From positions 124,001-188,000 of the forward strand of contig CAZJHO010000004.1 in the NCBI GenBank assembly GCA_964546015.1: a DNA stretch of 64,000 bases, read 5' to 3'. Numbering within the stretch: the stretch's first letter is position 1; each line of letters begins with the position of its first letter. Under the pieces are notes generated by a model. The model was given only the letters and a program-made list of their open reading frames with translations. It was not told the origin of the DNA and did no database searches. The translations under genes and the position numbers were made by a program. Shown here piece by piece: positions 34,201 through 41,896 of the stretch. The stretch comes from JAFGVL01 sp964546015 (GTDB lineage Bacteria > Bacteroidota > Bacteroidia > Bacteroidales > Paludibacteraceae).

Positions 34201-35505
34201 GAAATGCCGCCTAATACCTTTGTTGCTACGCCGACATACACTTGGTATAAAGATGTAACAGATATATCTAATATAAAATCGGAAACACCAGTACATACAG
34301 GAAAATCTTATTCTAATCTGCCGGATGATTTTGGTGAAAATCCACAATACTTTGTATTAGCAGAAAGTGGTTGTGCTGTGGTAGAACATTTTAATGTAAC
34401 TATTAAACCTAAGGTAGAAACAACTTATCCGATTATAAACCCTGCATGTATCGGTGATCTATTGCAAACGAATAAAACAGAAAGCTCAAATACTCCTGAT
34501 TTTGCTTTTTACAACGGAAGTGCTCTGTTTGCATATAAATGGAATACCGGAGAGGCAACCCAATCTATAAATATAGCTGGTACTTATCAACAAGCACAGC
34601 AAACTAAGAAATATTGGGTAGAATCGACTAAAGGTTGTATGTATATAGATACATTTGAGGTTGTTATTCCTGCTCAAATCAGCAATGAGATTGTAGCAAC
34701 TCATTCTAAGGTTTGTGGTGACGGAAATACACAGGTCACTATAACGGCGACTCAATCCGGTAGCGTTACCAATTGGAAATATACATTGAACAATGGAGCT
34801 GATAATATTTTAAATCCGTCAACCAATAGTTATGTTATTGTGACAAATCCAACGGCAACTGAAACTTATACTTTAACTTCGGAAGGTGCGTGTCAGAATT
34901 TAAGTAATAGTCAAGCCGTAATAAATTCAGTTACAATTATAGCAAATCCTCCGTTAACAACAGATTTAATAGCATATAGTGCTGATTTTGTGGCTACTAA
35001 TAAATTGCCGATTACCGGAGGTACGGTTGATTTTGAAGTAATAACAACTCCTTCCGGAGATTATGACTATGTATGGAATATGCCGTCTTTTGCAAATGCG
35101 GCAAAAATAATTGGACAAAAAGTGGATGCCGAAAGTTCTTATTCTGTTATAGTTACAGATAAAGATGGATTATGTAAGTCTGCAAGTAATGTGATAAATA
35201 TTGTTTTAGGACAAGTGATTCTTCACACTATAATTGCTCCGGAATCTTCAAACATACTTAACAAAACTTTTGCTCATTTTGATCAAAGTGGTAGTTTGTT
35301 GAAAGATTCTTATACATATGGATATACGCTTACTATTTTCAATCGTTACGGGCAAGTTATAGAGACTTTAACTAACGAAGGTTGGGATGGAACTTATAAA
35401 GGTAAAATAGCTGACGCGGGAGTGTACTTCTATGTATTGAAATACAAAACAGCGACAGGTGAGGAAAAAATTAATAAAGGATCTGTTGAATTAATTAAGA
35501 GATAA
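31300..35505 (+). CDS. Giant T9SS type B surface protein with IgGFc-binding-like N-terminus
   Basis: 1401 aa. Signal peptide (about 1-19). Residues about 20-480 resemble the IgGFc-binding N-terminal domain (TQGSEFWFSFMRGRDSRV.., EYFVVSRYGN, DRAMIVAVKPNTHV). A PKD-like part follows at about 545-630. Four tandem modules of 101-106 residues start near 639, 740, 843 and 949, each opening LCK with a Gln five or so residues on; a weaker fifth starts near 1050. Then a CGDG module and a type B CTD (YTLTIFNRYGQVI, GWDGTYKGKIADAGVYFYVLKY). It shares its last 250 or so residues in outline with the preceding protein. Probably an adhesin; immunoglobulin binding is only a family name here. Confidence 0.82.
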   Translation: MKRVFLYLLAASFFLTDAVAIETTSTQGSEFWFSFMRGRDSRVKDFSVIISTDENAYITIENPNTGRKFEKSMTAGEVSEISLDKLASGDAKEANNDQLNSTFGGAQPGVTYTPGSTGGKIDSYTVRPNRAMNTGYIITARKSSTDNTPVNISAYASNLGDSSHDIACLLPTHALGNEYFVVSRYGNTYTSVDMSGSHGWTAEALIVAIEDGTEVEIYPSTLLDDPFGDNLNDGTDVRPLTNPITITLDRGQSYLFRSSDNMLSDLTGTIIKVKDDGGVNKCRKIAVFGGSAHSSNTNSPYTSGDHMYDQLFPIHLLGKKYIVTSTDGNDDRAMIVAVKPNTHVMISGVAGGVKDTIMHTAGTYEFKVDNTTGNYITASEPIEVGLYTSGSSSRPDPAMIRIAPVEQSLDSISFTAYSNGQYSYHQVMVITPTALTNTITITPASGSPVNLQPYFTSLAVPGYWQEGEYSIAKYNINAGVKYTLESTNEIGFVAYVIGYGSTTISYAYSAGSKAMPLPMSYYLNGDPSLNSEVLTAGQCVNGSEPIEFTAVFPYDYQYIEWDFGQDSETPGNPRVVTVPYEDGPSVKHQFPTDKPTAVYTVKMRIARTLGCFDDPNAADYELASFSVNMATETADEKKLCKGATLQCERNASDFTGSINPSDVYYAWFTAGSTTLLGSTNSLTLSDDFGTGKTMTDPVTGKTGKKYYVKTWANGTCEMFIDTFYVVTQDIQKPAAISKILCKGSSLQSARVLSTDYPDPDNIVGNEFFGTPTYTWYKDYTGDINDIKSATPVHTGNTYNYPDDFNTTANYFVLAENGCAVVDEFALKVEAVQAPSSLITNPILCKEATINTTSITNYTPYSEETPPNNFDGTVTYAWYKNYTGDINDIKTAIPVQSASALSSYTLPAADNFGSSATYYRLTESGCAVVEKFNVTVEPIKLAPVVNTQTLCKDSEIQGTITDYSPYSDEMPPNTFVATPTYTWYKDVTDISNIKSETPVHTGKSYSNLPDDFGENPQYFVLAESGCAVVEHFNVTIKPKVETTYPIINPACIGDLLQTNKTESSNTPDFAFYNGSALFAYKWNTGEATQSINIAGTYQQAQQTKKYWVESTKGCMYIDTFEVVIPAQISNEIVATHSKVCGDGNTQVTITATQSGSVTNWKYTLNNGADNILNPSTNSYVIVTNPTATETYTLTSEGACQNLSNSQAVINSVTIIANPPLTTDLIAYSADFVATNKLPITGGTVDFEVITTPSGDYDYVWNMPSFANAAKIIGQKVDAESSYSVIVTDKDGLCKSASNVINIVLGQVILHTIIAPESSNILNKTFAHFDQSGSLLKDSYTYGYTLTIFNRYGQVIETLTNEGWDGTYKGKIADAGVYFYVLKYKTATGEEKINKGSVELIKR
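33214..34440 (+). repeat. Tandem 101-106-codon modules inside the giant surface protein
   Basis: Module starts lie at about 33214, 33517, 33826 and 34144, each beginning Leu-Cys-Lys. The second and third share near-identical DNA (TACACAGGTGATATTAATGA type runs around 33636 and 33940), and the third and fourth share the Tyr-Ser-Asp/Glu-Glu..Pro-Pro-Asn stretch. This points to recent internal duplication or recombination. Confidence 0.75.
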
Positions 35506-35544
35506 TATTATAAAAATAAAAGAACCAGATATTTATAAAATACA

Positions 35545-36900
35545 ATGAAGACAAGAGTAATCACATTATTGATTTTGACAGTAGCTTTACCTTGTGGGCT
35601 GTTTGCTTCTGTGGAAGAAAAGTATAAAACAGGCTACGATATAGTGCCTGCCTCCATCAATACGGTAGCTTACGAAAACAACATTTCGTTTTACAAAAAT
35701 AATCAGCTTATTTTCTTCAAACCTGATCCTAAAGGTGGAAAAAAACCTGTAGTTTTTCTTTCAACTATCCGCGAAAATGGAGATCTGACCAAACCGAAAC
35801 TTTCTAAAGAGTTAAATAAATTAGGTTTTACAGCAGGTACCGTAGCTTATGATAGCGTAAATCAAATTTTGTATTTTACCAAATACCATAGCATGGATAA
35901 AGATTATGCTTTGCATGAATCTCATTTTGTAAAAGGTAAATGGCAAGAACCTGTTAAAATGAAAATTGATGGCACTTCAAACGATCGTAAAGAAAATGAT
36001 TTTATAACAGATGCCGCTTGGAGCTATCGTCAAATTGGTTTAACAGGATTTCGTAATCCAAGTCTGGCTAAAGGTGGAAAGCGTCTTTATTTCACAGCTA
36101 CGATTAAAAATAAAGAATATGTCCCTGTAGGCTCTTCGGATATTTGGTACACAGATCAAAAAGAAGATGGAACATGGTCAGCTCCTGTTAATGTAGGAAA
36201 AGCGATCAACACTCCCGCGAAAGAAGATTATGCTTTCTGTGTGGGAGACACAACTCTTTATTTCAGTTCTTTGGGAAAAGGAGGAATTGACATCTTTAAA
36301 TCAGAATTGAAAGACGGCGAATGGACGAAAGCTGTAAACCTAGGTAAACCATTTAATTCAGGATTGAATGATGCTAATTTCATTATTAATGATAAAATGG
36401 CATATTTAGTGTCAAATCGTAACTCAAAGGGAAAAGATGATATTTATTTGTTCCGTAAACAACCTGATCCTCCGGTTATTCCTGACCCGATTGCAGTAAT
36501 TCCACCTCCGGAGCCTGAACCAAAAGAACAAATAATGGCGGAATGGCACTTTGTGTTATTCTATTTCGATTTTGATAAACATGTATTGACTCCGGAATTT
36601 ACGGCACAGTTTAAGGAACTGGTGGAAGAAATGAAACAGTTCCCGGATGCAACATTTGAAATAGCCGGACATACCGACCAAAAAGGGTCTGATGCTTATA
36701 ACCAAAAATTGTCGGAACAACGCGCCAAGTTTGTAAAAGACCTATTGGTAAAAGAAGGATTCCCTGTGGATAAGCTTGTTACTAAAGGTTTTGGAGAGAA
36801 AATACCTGTAATAGCTGACCCGAAAACAGATGAAGATTATGCTCAGAACAGACGATGCGAAATTAGAATTCTGTCAAAAGAAGAATTGGAGAAAAAATAA
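35545..36900 (+). CDS. OmpA-family protein with PD40/beta-propeller repeats
   Basis: 451 aa. Signal peptide (about 1-21). Residues about 45-310 hold WD40-like PD40 repeats (KRLYFTATIKN..SDIWYTDQ, TTLYFSSLGKGGIDIFKSE, MAYLVSNRNSKGKDDIYLF). A Pro-rich linker (about 312-330) leads to an OmpA C-terminal domain (about 340-451: FDFDKHVLTPEF, AGHTDQKGSDAYN, NRRCEIRIL). It probably binds peptidoglycan while the propeller faces the envelope. The layout resembles PorE-like T9SS-associated OmpA proteins. It sits between the type B cargo and PorP/SprF, so a role in their export or anchoring is likely. Confidence 0.85.
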   Translation: MKTRVITLLILTVALPCGLFASVEEKYKTGYDIVPASINTVAYENNISFYKNNQLIFFKPDPKGGKKPVVFLSTIRENGDLTKPKLSKELNKLGFTAGTVAYDSVNQILYFTKYHSMDKDYALHESHFVKGKWQEPVKMKIDGTSNDRKENDFITDAAWSYRQIGLTGFRNPSLAKGGKRLYFTATIKNKEYVPVGSSDIWYTDQKEDGTWSAPVNVGKAINTPAKEDYAFCVGDTTLYFSSLGKGGIDIFKSELKDGEWTKAVNLGKPFNSGLNDANFIINDKMAYLVSNRNSKGKDDIYLFRKQPDPPVIPDPIAVIPPPEPEPKEQIMAEWHFVLFYFDFDKHVLTPEFTAQFKELVEEMKQFPDATFEIAGHTDQKGSDAYNQKLSEQRAKFVKDLLVKEGFPVDKLVTKGFGEKIPVIADPKTDEDYAQNRRCEIRILSKEELEKK

Positions 36901-36935
36901 TTGACACTTTTGGCTAAAATAAATTTTATATACCA

Positions 36936-37823
36936 ATGAAAAATACATTTAAGAAAATCCGTATATCAGTATTAATCTCTTTTTTAGGAGCAGGTTCACT
37001 GTTTGCCCAACACGAAGTAGGACCTTCATTGTCTTCGCAAATATTCTCGCGAATCAACTTTAACCCTGCAGGGATTGGAAATAATAAGGATATTAATATT
37101 TTCAGTCAAACGCGTATCCAATGGGCAGGTTTCGATGGTCATCCGTTTTCTTCGGTTTTGAATGGACACTATTTTAACGAGCGGCTTAAATCAGGGTTTG
37201 GTGCCTCTTTCACCTATGACCAAATTGGAAACGATAACAATTCCTTGAATGCGAAAGCAGTTTATGCTTACAACCTGGATTTATGGGATGGAGGTTTGAT
37301 CTCTTTTGGTGCAGCAGCAGGTATCAACCAATTTTCTAAAGATTACAGCGATGATATTTATAATCCGGACCCTTATATTACAGGAGAGAGCGAAAGTAAA
37401 GTAAATCCTGATTTTGATTTCGGTATTGAATTTTCTATTCCATGGTTATTGGTAGGAGGATCTATTACGCATATTGCTCAGATGGATGATATTTACACAT
37501 TGAGTCCTACGCAAACTTATTATGGTTATGTTCGTGGAGCAATTAATGTTAATAAAGATTTCTTAATAGCGCCTTCAGTGTTATTTATGAATTCCAGCCA
37601 AACAAATGTTTTGGATATCAATACTACTGTTTTCTATCAGAAGAATTATTGGGCAGGACTAAATTATCGTGTTGGTTCGGCTCTTGGGATTTTAGTCGGA
37701 ATGGAATGGGAATGGCTTCGTGTAGGTTATAGCTATGAATTAAGTTTAGGTAAAACAGCTGATATTAGCAGTAATACGCATGAGTTGATGTTAGGTTTTA
37801 AAATCCCTATGAAAAGATATTAA
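36936..37823 (+). CDS. PorP/SprF family type IX secretion membrane protein
   Basis: 295 aa. Signal peptide (ending SLFAQ). It is then beta-barrel-like with PorP/SprF marks: FNPAGIGNNKDINIF, SQTRIQWAGFDGHPFS, GFGASFTYDQIGNDN and a C-terminal HELMLGFKIP. SprF is required in Flavobacterium johnsoniae for secretion of the type B CTD adhesin SprB. Here it closes a four-gene group with two type B CTD proteins, so it is probably their dedicated partner. 35 bp separate it from the OmpA gene. Confidence 0.9.
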   Translation: MKNTFKKIRISVLISFLGAGSLFAQHEVGPSLSSQIFSRINFNPAGIGNNKDINIFSQTRIQWAGFDGHPFSSVLNGHYFNERLKSGFGASFTYDQIGNDNNSLNAKAVYAYNLDLWDGGLISFGAAAGINQFSKDYSDDIYNPDPYITGESESKVNPDFDFGIEFSIPWLLVGGSITHIAQMDDIYTLSPTQTYYGYVRGAINVNKDFLIAPSVLFMNSSQTNVLDINTTVFYQKNYWAGLNYRVGSALGILVGMEWEWLRVGYSYELSLGKTADISSNTHELMLGFKIPMKRY

Positions 37824-37840
37824 TTGAAAATTTTAAATAA

Positions 37841-37870
37841 AAAAGGTCAGTATAATTACTGACCTTTTTT
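37841..37870. terminator. Bidirectional terminator between porP/sprF and ispG
   Basis: A perfect 13-bp stem (37841-37853 with 37858-37870) with A and T tracts lies between convergent genes, 18 bp after the PorP/SprF stop. Confidence 0.85.
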
Positions 37871-37871
37871 A

Positions 37872-39587
37872 TTACTCATGCCAATCACCTTCTTTCTTGA
37901 TAAGTTCGATTAATTTATCGACGGCTTCCTCTTCCGGAATGTTTTTTTCTACACAAACTTTCTTTTTATATAAACTGATTTTTCCTTTTCCGGCACCTAC
38001 ATATCCATAATCGGCATCAGCCATTTCACCGGGACCATTCACAATGCAACCCATGATTCCGATTTTTAGACCTTTTAGATGAGAAGTTTTTTCTTTCACG
38101 CGCGCGATGGTTGTTTGTAAATCGAATAAAGTACGCCCGCATCCGGGACATGATATGTATTCGGTTTTGCTTATGCGTACCCTTGTGGCTTGTAATATGC
38201 CGAATGCAATTGAATTAATTTGTTCAGAGGTAACATTACCTTTGTTTTGCAGGTAGATGCCGTCACCAAATCCATCGATAAAAAGAGAACCTAAATCAGC
38301 TCCGGCTTTTATCTGAAGTGATTCTATATCGTTTTCTTCATAACAACGATGTATGATTACAGGTATTTTACAATCATTATTCAATAAAAGATGGAAAGCG
38401 GCACGCAGTTCTCCAGCGGGATTTATATGTGATGATGCCAATAATAATACATTATCCTTTTCTTTAGAAAATTGTTGGATTTTTTCTGTTGAGAGTTCGC
38501 TACAATTTAGTTGAGTGAAGCGTACATTTTTAGTAAAGTCTGAAAAGATAAAATCCGGCTGAATACTATAATTACTGCTTAGTTTTGCAATTACTATCGG
38601 TGGTTTTTCTCCTCCTATATTGTTTACTACATCTGTTTTTCGGCGATTATATGAATAAGGTATGAACTTTTCACAAAGCGTACCGGTAATTACCGGATGA
38701 TTATTCCTTGTTTGAATATAATCGACCAATTTGCGAGCTACGGGAATTTCTAATTCTGGTTCTTCGCTTAGCGAAACTCTAATCGTATCTCCGATTCCAT
38801 CAGACAAAAGTGCTCCGATACCTACTGCCGATTTTATCCTGCCATCTTCTCCGTCGCCGGCTTCTGTTACCCCTAAATGCAGTGGATAGTGCATGTTTTC
38901 TTTGTTCATCGCTGCAATCAATAGACGAACACTGTGTACCATTACTAATACATTCGAGGATTTCATAGAAATAACTACACGGTGAAAATTTTCGTCTCTA
39001 CAGATTCGTAAAAACTCCATGCAAGATTCTACCATTCCTTCGGGTGTATCTCCATATTTGCTAATAATCCGGTCAGACAAAGAGCCATGATTAACACCAA
39101 TCCGTATTGCGGTATTATTTTTTTTGCAAATAGATAAAAAGGGGATGAATTTTTTGCGAATTTTTTCTATCTCCAATTGATATTCTTCATCCGTATATTC
39201 TGTTTCTTCGAAAGTTTTAATGCTATCAACAAAATTGCCGGGATTAATCCGCACTTTTTCTACAAACTGTGCGGCTACTTCGGCAGCTTTCGGATTGAAA
39301 TGTATATCGGCAATTAATGGGGTGCTATATCCTTTTGTACGGAGTTGAGAATATATCTGCCGAAGATTCTCGGCTTCTCTAACACCTTGGGCTGTTAGTC
39401 TGACATATTCTCCACCGGCATTAGCTATTCGTATGGCTTGTTCTACAGATGCTTCTGTATCCATCGTGTTTGTGTTAGTCATTGATTGTAAGCGGATTGG
39501 GTTATTGCTTCCCAAAGCTATCTTACCAATTAACACTTCGTTGGATTTTCGGCGTTTATAGTTAAAATAATCTGAAATGTAGAGCAT
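37872..39587 (-). CDS. ispG: 4-hydroxy-3-methylbut-2-en-1-yl diphosphate synthase (three-domain IspG)
   Basis: 571 aa from ATG at 39587 (MLYISDYFNYKRRKSNEV). A TIM-barrel domain starts VLIGKIALGSNNPIRLQSMTNT. A central insertion domain (about 285-440) is absent from the short E. coli form but normal in Bacteroidota, Chlamydiae and plants. The C-terminal 4Fe-4S domain has CPGCG and GCIVNGPGEM. It makes HMBPP in the MEP isoprenoid pathway. An in-frame start at 39638 adds 17 unrelated residues. Monocistronic. Confidence 0.94.
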   Translation of the reverse strand: MLYISDYFNYKRRKSNEVLIGKIALGSNNPIRLQSMTNTNTMDTEASVEQAIRIANAGGEYVRLTAQGVREAENLRQIYSQLRTKGYSTPLIADIHFNPKAAEVAAQFVEKVRINPGNFVDSIKTFEETEYTDEEYQLEIEKIRKKFIPFLSICKKNNTAIRIGVNHGSLSDRIISKYGDTPEGMVESCMEFLRICRDENFHRVVISMKSSNVLVMVHSVRLLIAAMNKENMHYPLHLGVTEAGDGEDGRIKSAVGIGALLSDGIGDTIRVSLSEEPELEIPVARKLVDYIQTRNNHPVITGTLCEKFIPYSYNRRKTDVVNNIGGEKPPIVIAKLSSNYSIQPDFIFSDFTKNVRFTQLNCSELSTEKIQQFSKEKDNVLLLASSHINPAGELRAAFHLLLNNDCKIPVIIHRCYEENDIESLQIKAGADLGSLFIDGFGDGIYLQNKGNVTSEQINSIAFGILQATRVRISKTEYISCPGCGRTLFDLQTTIARVKEKTSHLKGLKIGIMGCIVNGPGEMADADYGYVGAGKGKISLYKKKVCVEKNIPEEEAVDKLIELIKKEGDWHE

Positions 39588-39717
39588 ATTGTTGTGATTT
39601 CTCGATACGAAAATATTAAAAATAAAACTACCGGACAAATTGACTCAAATAAAGAATACAAAATAATTTTCTAAAAAATATTTTATGATTTTTCTATTAA
39701 AAAGCAACCTCTTTTTA

Positions 39718-39725
39718 TATCTTTG
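39718..39725 (+). promoter_or_regulatory. -7 promoter box for the pta-ackA group
   Basis: TATCTTTG followed by C, 44 bp before the pta ATG. Confidence 0.55.
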
Positions 39726-39769
39726 CAGGATAAGAAAATTTAACGCTCATCTTAATACTTTTAAGAAAA

Positions 39770-40768
39770 ATGGATTTATTACAACAAATGATGAATCGTG
39801 CCAAAAGTAATTTGCAACGAATCGTATTGCCGGAAGGAATAGAAGAAAGAACACTAAAAGCTGCAGATATTTTGCTTAATGAAGGAATTGCTAAAATTAT
39901 TCTTATCGGAGCTAAAGCCGAAATAGAAGCTAAAGCAACTTCTTACGGTTTGAAAAATATTGCTAAAGCAACTATTGTTGATTCGGCTACTGATGAAAGA
40001 ATGCCTATTTATGCGAATCTTCTTTTTGAATTAAGAAAAAGTAAAGGGATGAGCATGCAACAAGCTGCTGAGTTAGCAAAAGATCCATTGTATCTTGGTT
40101 GTTTGATGATTAAAAATGGCGATGCAGATGGAGAAGTAGCCGGAGCAATGAATGCAACGGGCAATGTACTCCGTCCTGCGTTTCAAATAGTGAAAACTTT
40201 GCCGGGCATCAGTGTTGTTTCTGGTGCTTTTTTGATGTTCACTCAAACACCTGAGTTCGGTGAAAATGGTTTGTTGGTATTTGCTGATTGTGCCGTGCAC
40301 CCAAATCCAACTGCTGCCGAATTGGCACAAATTGCAGTTTGTACGGGTCAAACTACTCGTACGATTGTCGGTTTCGAACCAAAAATCGCTATGTTGAGTT
40401 TTTCAACTAAAGGGTCAGCAAAACATGAGTTAGTAGATAAAGTTGTAGAAGCTACCCGATTAGCTAAAGAGATGGCACCTGATATGCAAATTGAAGGAGA
40501 ATTGCAAGCCGATGCAGCTCTTGTTCCCGAAATAGGACAAAGCAAAGCGCCAGGCAGTAAAATTGCCGGACATGCAAATGTTTTGGTATTCCCCGATCTA
40601 CAAGCCGGAAATATCGGCTATAAATTGGTACAACGCTTTGCAAAAGCCGAGGCTGTCGGACCAATCTTACAAGGAATGGCAGCACCTATCAACGATCTTT
40701 CTCGCGGTTGTTCGGTGGAAGACATTGTGAAATTGGTAGCTATTACAGCCAATCAGGCGATGAAATAA
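39770..40768 (+). CDS. pta: Phosphate acetyltransferase
   Basis: 332 aa short-type Pta without the DRTGG regulatory domain. Motifs include RIVLPEGIEERTLKAADIL, DADGEVAGAMNATGNVLRPAFQ, MLSFSTKGSAKH and ANVLVFPDLQAGNIGYKL. It interconverts acetyl-CoA and acetyl phosphate, and with ackA yields ATP and acetate. A HAD-type dehydrogenase gene is inserted between pta and ackA. Confidence 0.96.
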   Translation: MDLLQQMMNRAKSNLQRIVLPEGIEERTLKAADILLNEGIAKIILIGAKAEIEAKATSYGLKNIAKATIVDSATDERMPIYANLLFELRKSKGMSMQQAAELAKDPLYLGCLMIKNGDADGEVAGAMNATGNVLRPAFQIVKTLPGISVVSGAFLMFTQTPEFGENGLLVFADCAVHPNPTAAELAQIAVCTGQTTRTIVGFEPKIAMLSFSTKGSAKHELVDKVVEATRLAKEMAPDMQIEGELQADAALVPEIGQSKAPGSKIAGHANVLVFPDLQAGNIGYKLVQRFAKAEAVGPILQGMAAPINDLSRGCSVEDIVKLVAITANQAMK

Positions 40769-40774
40769 TCATAT

Positions 40775-40842
40775 GGTTCAAAGTTCGAGGTTACTTTGAA
40801 CCTTGAACCTTGAACAGTACAAACTTTGAACAATAAAATATT
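40775..40842. repeat. Palindromic spacer between pta and the dehydrogenase gene
   Basis: A perfect 10-bp inverted repeat GGTTCAAAGT/ACTTTGAACC (40775-40784 with 40793-40802) is followed by direct CCTTGAA and CTTTGAAC words. There is no T-tract, so it is not an obvious terminator. Confidence 0.7.
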
Positions 40843-41796
40843 ATGGCAGAAATGATTAAAGAGCCTATTGAAAAGTATGGCTTAAACAACAAGGATCGCA
40901 AAAAGACGCTTTTTTCGCGCATTGGTGTAGTAGGTTGCGGTAAAGACGGAAGTTTCATTGTAACGGTAGCCGCCAGCAACGGTATGGAAGTAGTTTTCCT
41001 TGAACCGTCTGAAGGCCGCATTCAAAATGCGTATGCGCGAATCGAAGAAAAATTAAATAAACGCATAGAAAGCTGGGGTTTAACAGAATCTGAAAAGAAA
41101 GCAATCTTGGCTCGTATAAAGGGAACTACCCGTTACGAAGATTTTGCCGGTTGTGATTTTGTAATCGAGGCTATTCGTTATGATGATATGGGGGTGCGTA
41201 GTGTTACAGCCCGCAAAGAAGTATTTGCCAAATTGGAAGAAATTTTGGACGAAAAAGCCATTATCGCATCAAATGTAGCAACTATTTTTGTAACTGAATT
41301 AGCAAACGAACTAAAACACAAAGAGCGCACCATCGGTGTTCATTTTATGACTAATGTTCCGGGCTCGAATATTATCGAAATTGTTCCCGGATTAGATACT
41401 TCGGATGAAACATATAACCTTGTATGCCATTTTGCTCAAATGATTAATTTCGATTATGTACATTTGCTCGAATCGGCTGGATTGGTGAGCCTTCGTCTTT
41501 TCTTTGCCCAATTGAACGAAGCTTGTAGCATGTTGATGGAAGGTATCGCAAGTGTTGAAATTATCGATCGTGTGCTTACCGTTGGTTTCGGACACAAACA
41601 AGGTGTGTTCCGTACTGCTGACCAAATGGGTATCGAAAAAATCGTTCACCTGATGGAAAATATGTTCAACGAATATGGAAACATGAAATATAAACCATCG
41701 CCGGTGTTAAATCGTATGTATCGTGGTAATCAATACGGTATTAGCAAAGGAAAAGGATTCTACGAATACGATGAAACAGGAAATATCATTAAATAA
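40843..41796 (+). CDS. 3-hydroxyacyl-CoA dehydrogenase family protein between pta and ackA
   Basis: 317 aa. The NAD loop GVVGCGKDG (G31xG33xxG36) is intact. The family His-Glu pair is kept (His167 in GVHFMT, Glu179 in NIIEIV), but HFFNPVP reads HFMTNVP. The usual conserved Asn of the GFxxNR motif is Leu217 (AGLVSLR). The C-terminal domain has VGFGHKQGVFRTADQMGIE. Homologues reduce acetoacetyl-CoA or oxidise 3-hydroxybutyryl-CoA. Its position suggests a link to acetyl-CoA/acyl-CoA overflow, but the changed residues make the substrate uncertain. Confidence 0.85.
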   Translation: MAEMIKEPIEKYGLNNKDRKKTLFSRIGVVGCGKDGSFIVTVAASNGMEVVFLEPSEGRIQNAYARIEEKLNKRIESWGLTESEKKAILARIKGTTRYEDFAGCDFVIEAIRYDDMGVRSVTARKEVFAKLEEILDEKAIIASNVATIFVTELANELKHKERTIGVHFMTNVPGSNIIEIVPGLDTSDETYNLVCHFAQMINFDYVHLLESAGLVSLRLFFAQLNEACSMLMEGIASVEIIDRVLTVGFGHKQGVFRTADQMGIEKIVHLMENMFNEYGNMKYKPSPVLNRMYRGNQYGISKGKGFYEYDETGNIIK

Positions 41797-41805
41797 TTTA
41801 CCATT

Positions 41806-41864
41806 TTATTATTTACAATTTGCTATTAAAAAAAAATAGTAATTAGTAAATTGTCAAATAATAA
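41806..41864. repeat. AT-rich inverted repeat before ackA
   Basis: TTATTATTTACAATTT (41806-41821) is repeated inverted at 41848-41864 with one extra base. It can form a hairpin in the leader between the dehydrogenase and ackA, where it might set relative expression. Confidence 0.65.
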
Positions 41865-41896
41865 ATATACAATCAAAAACGATAAAAGTTATACAG

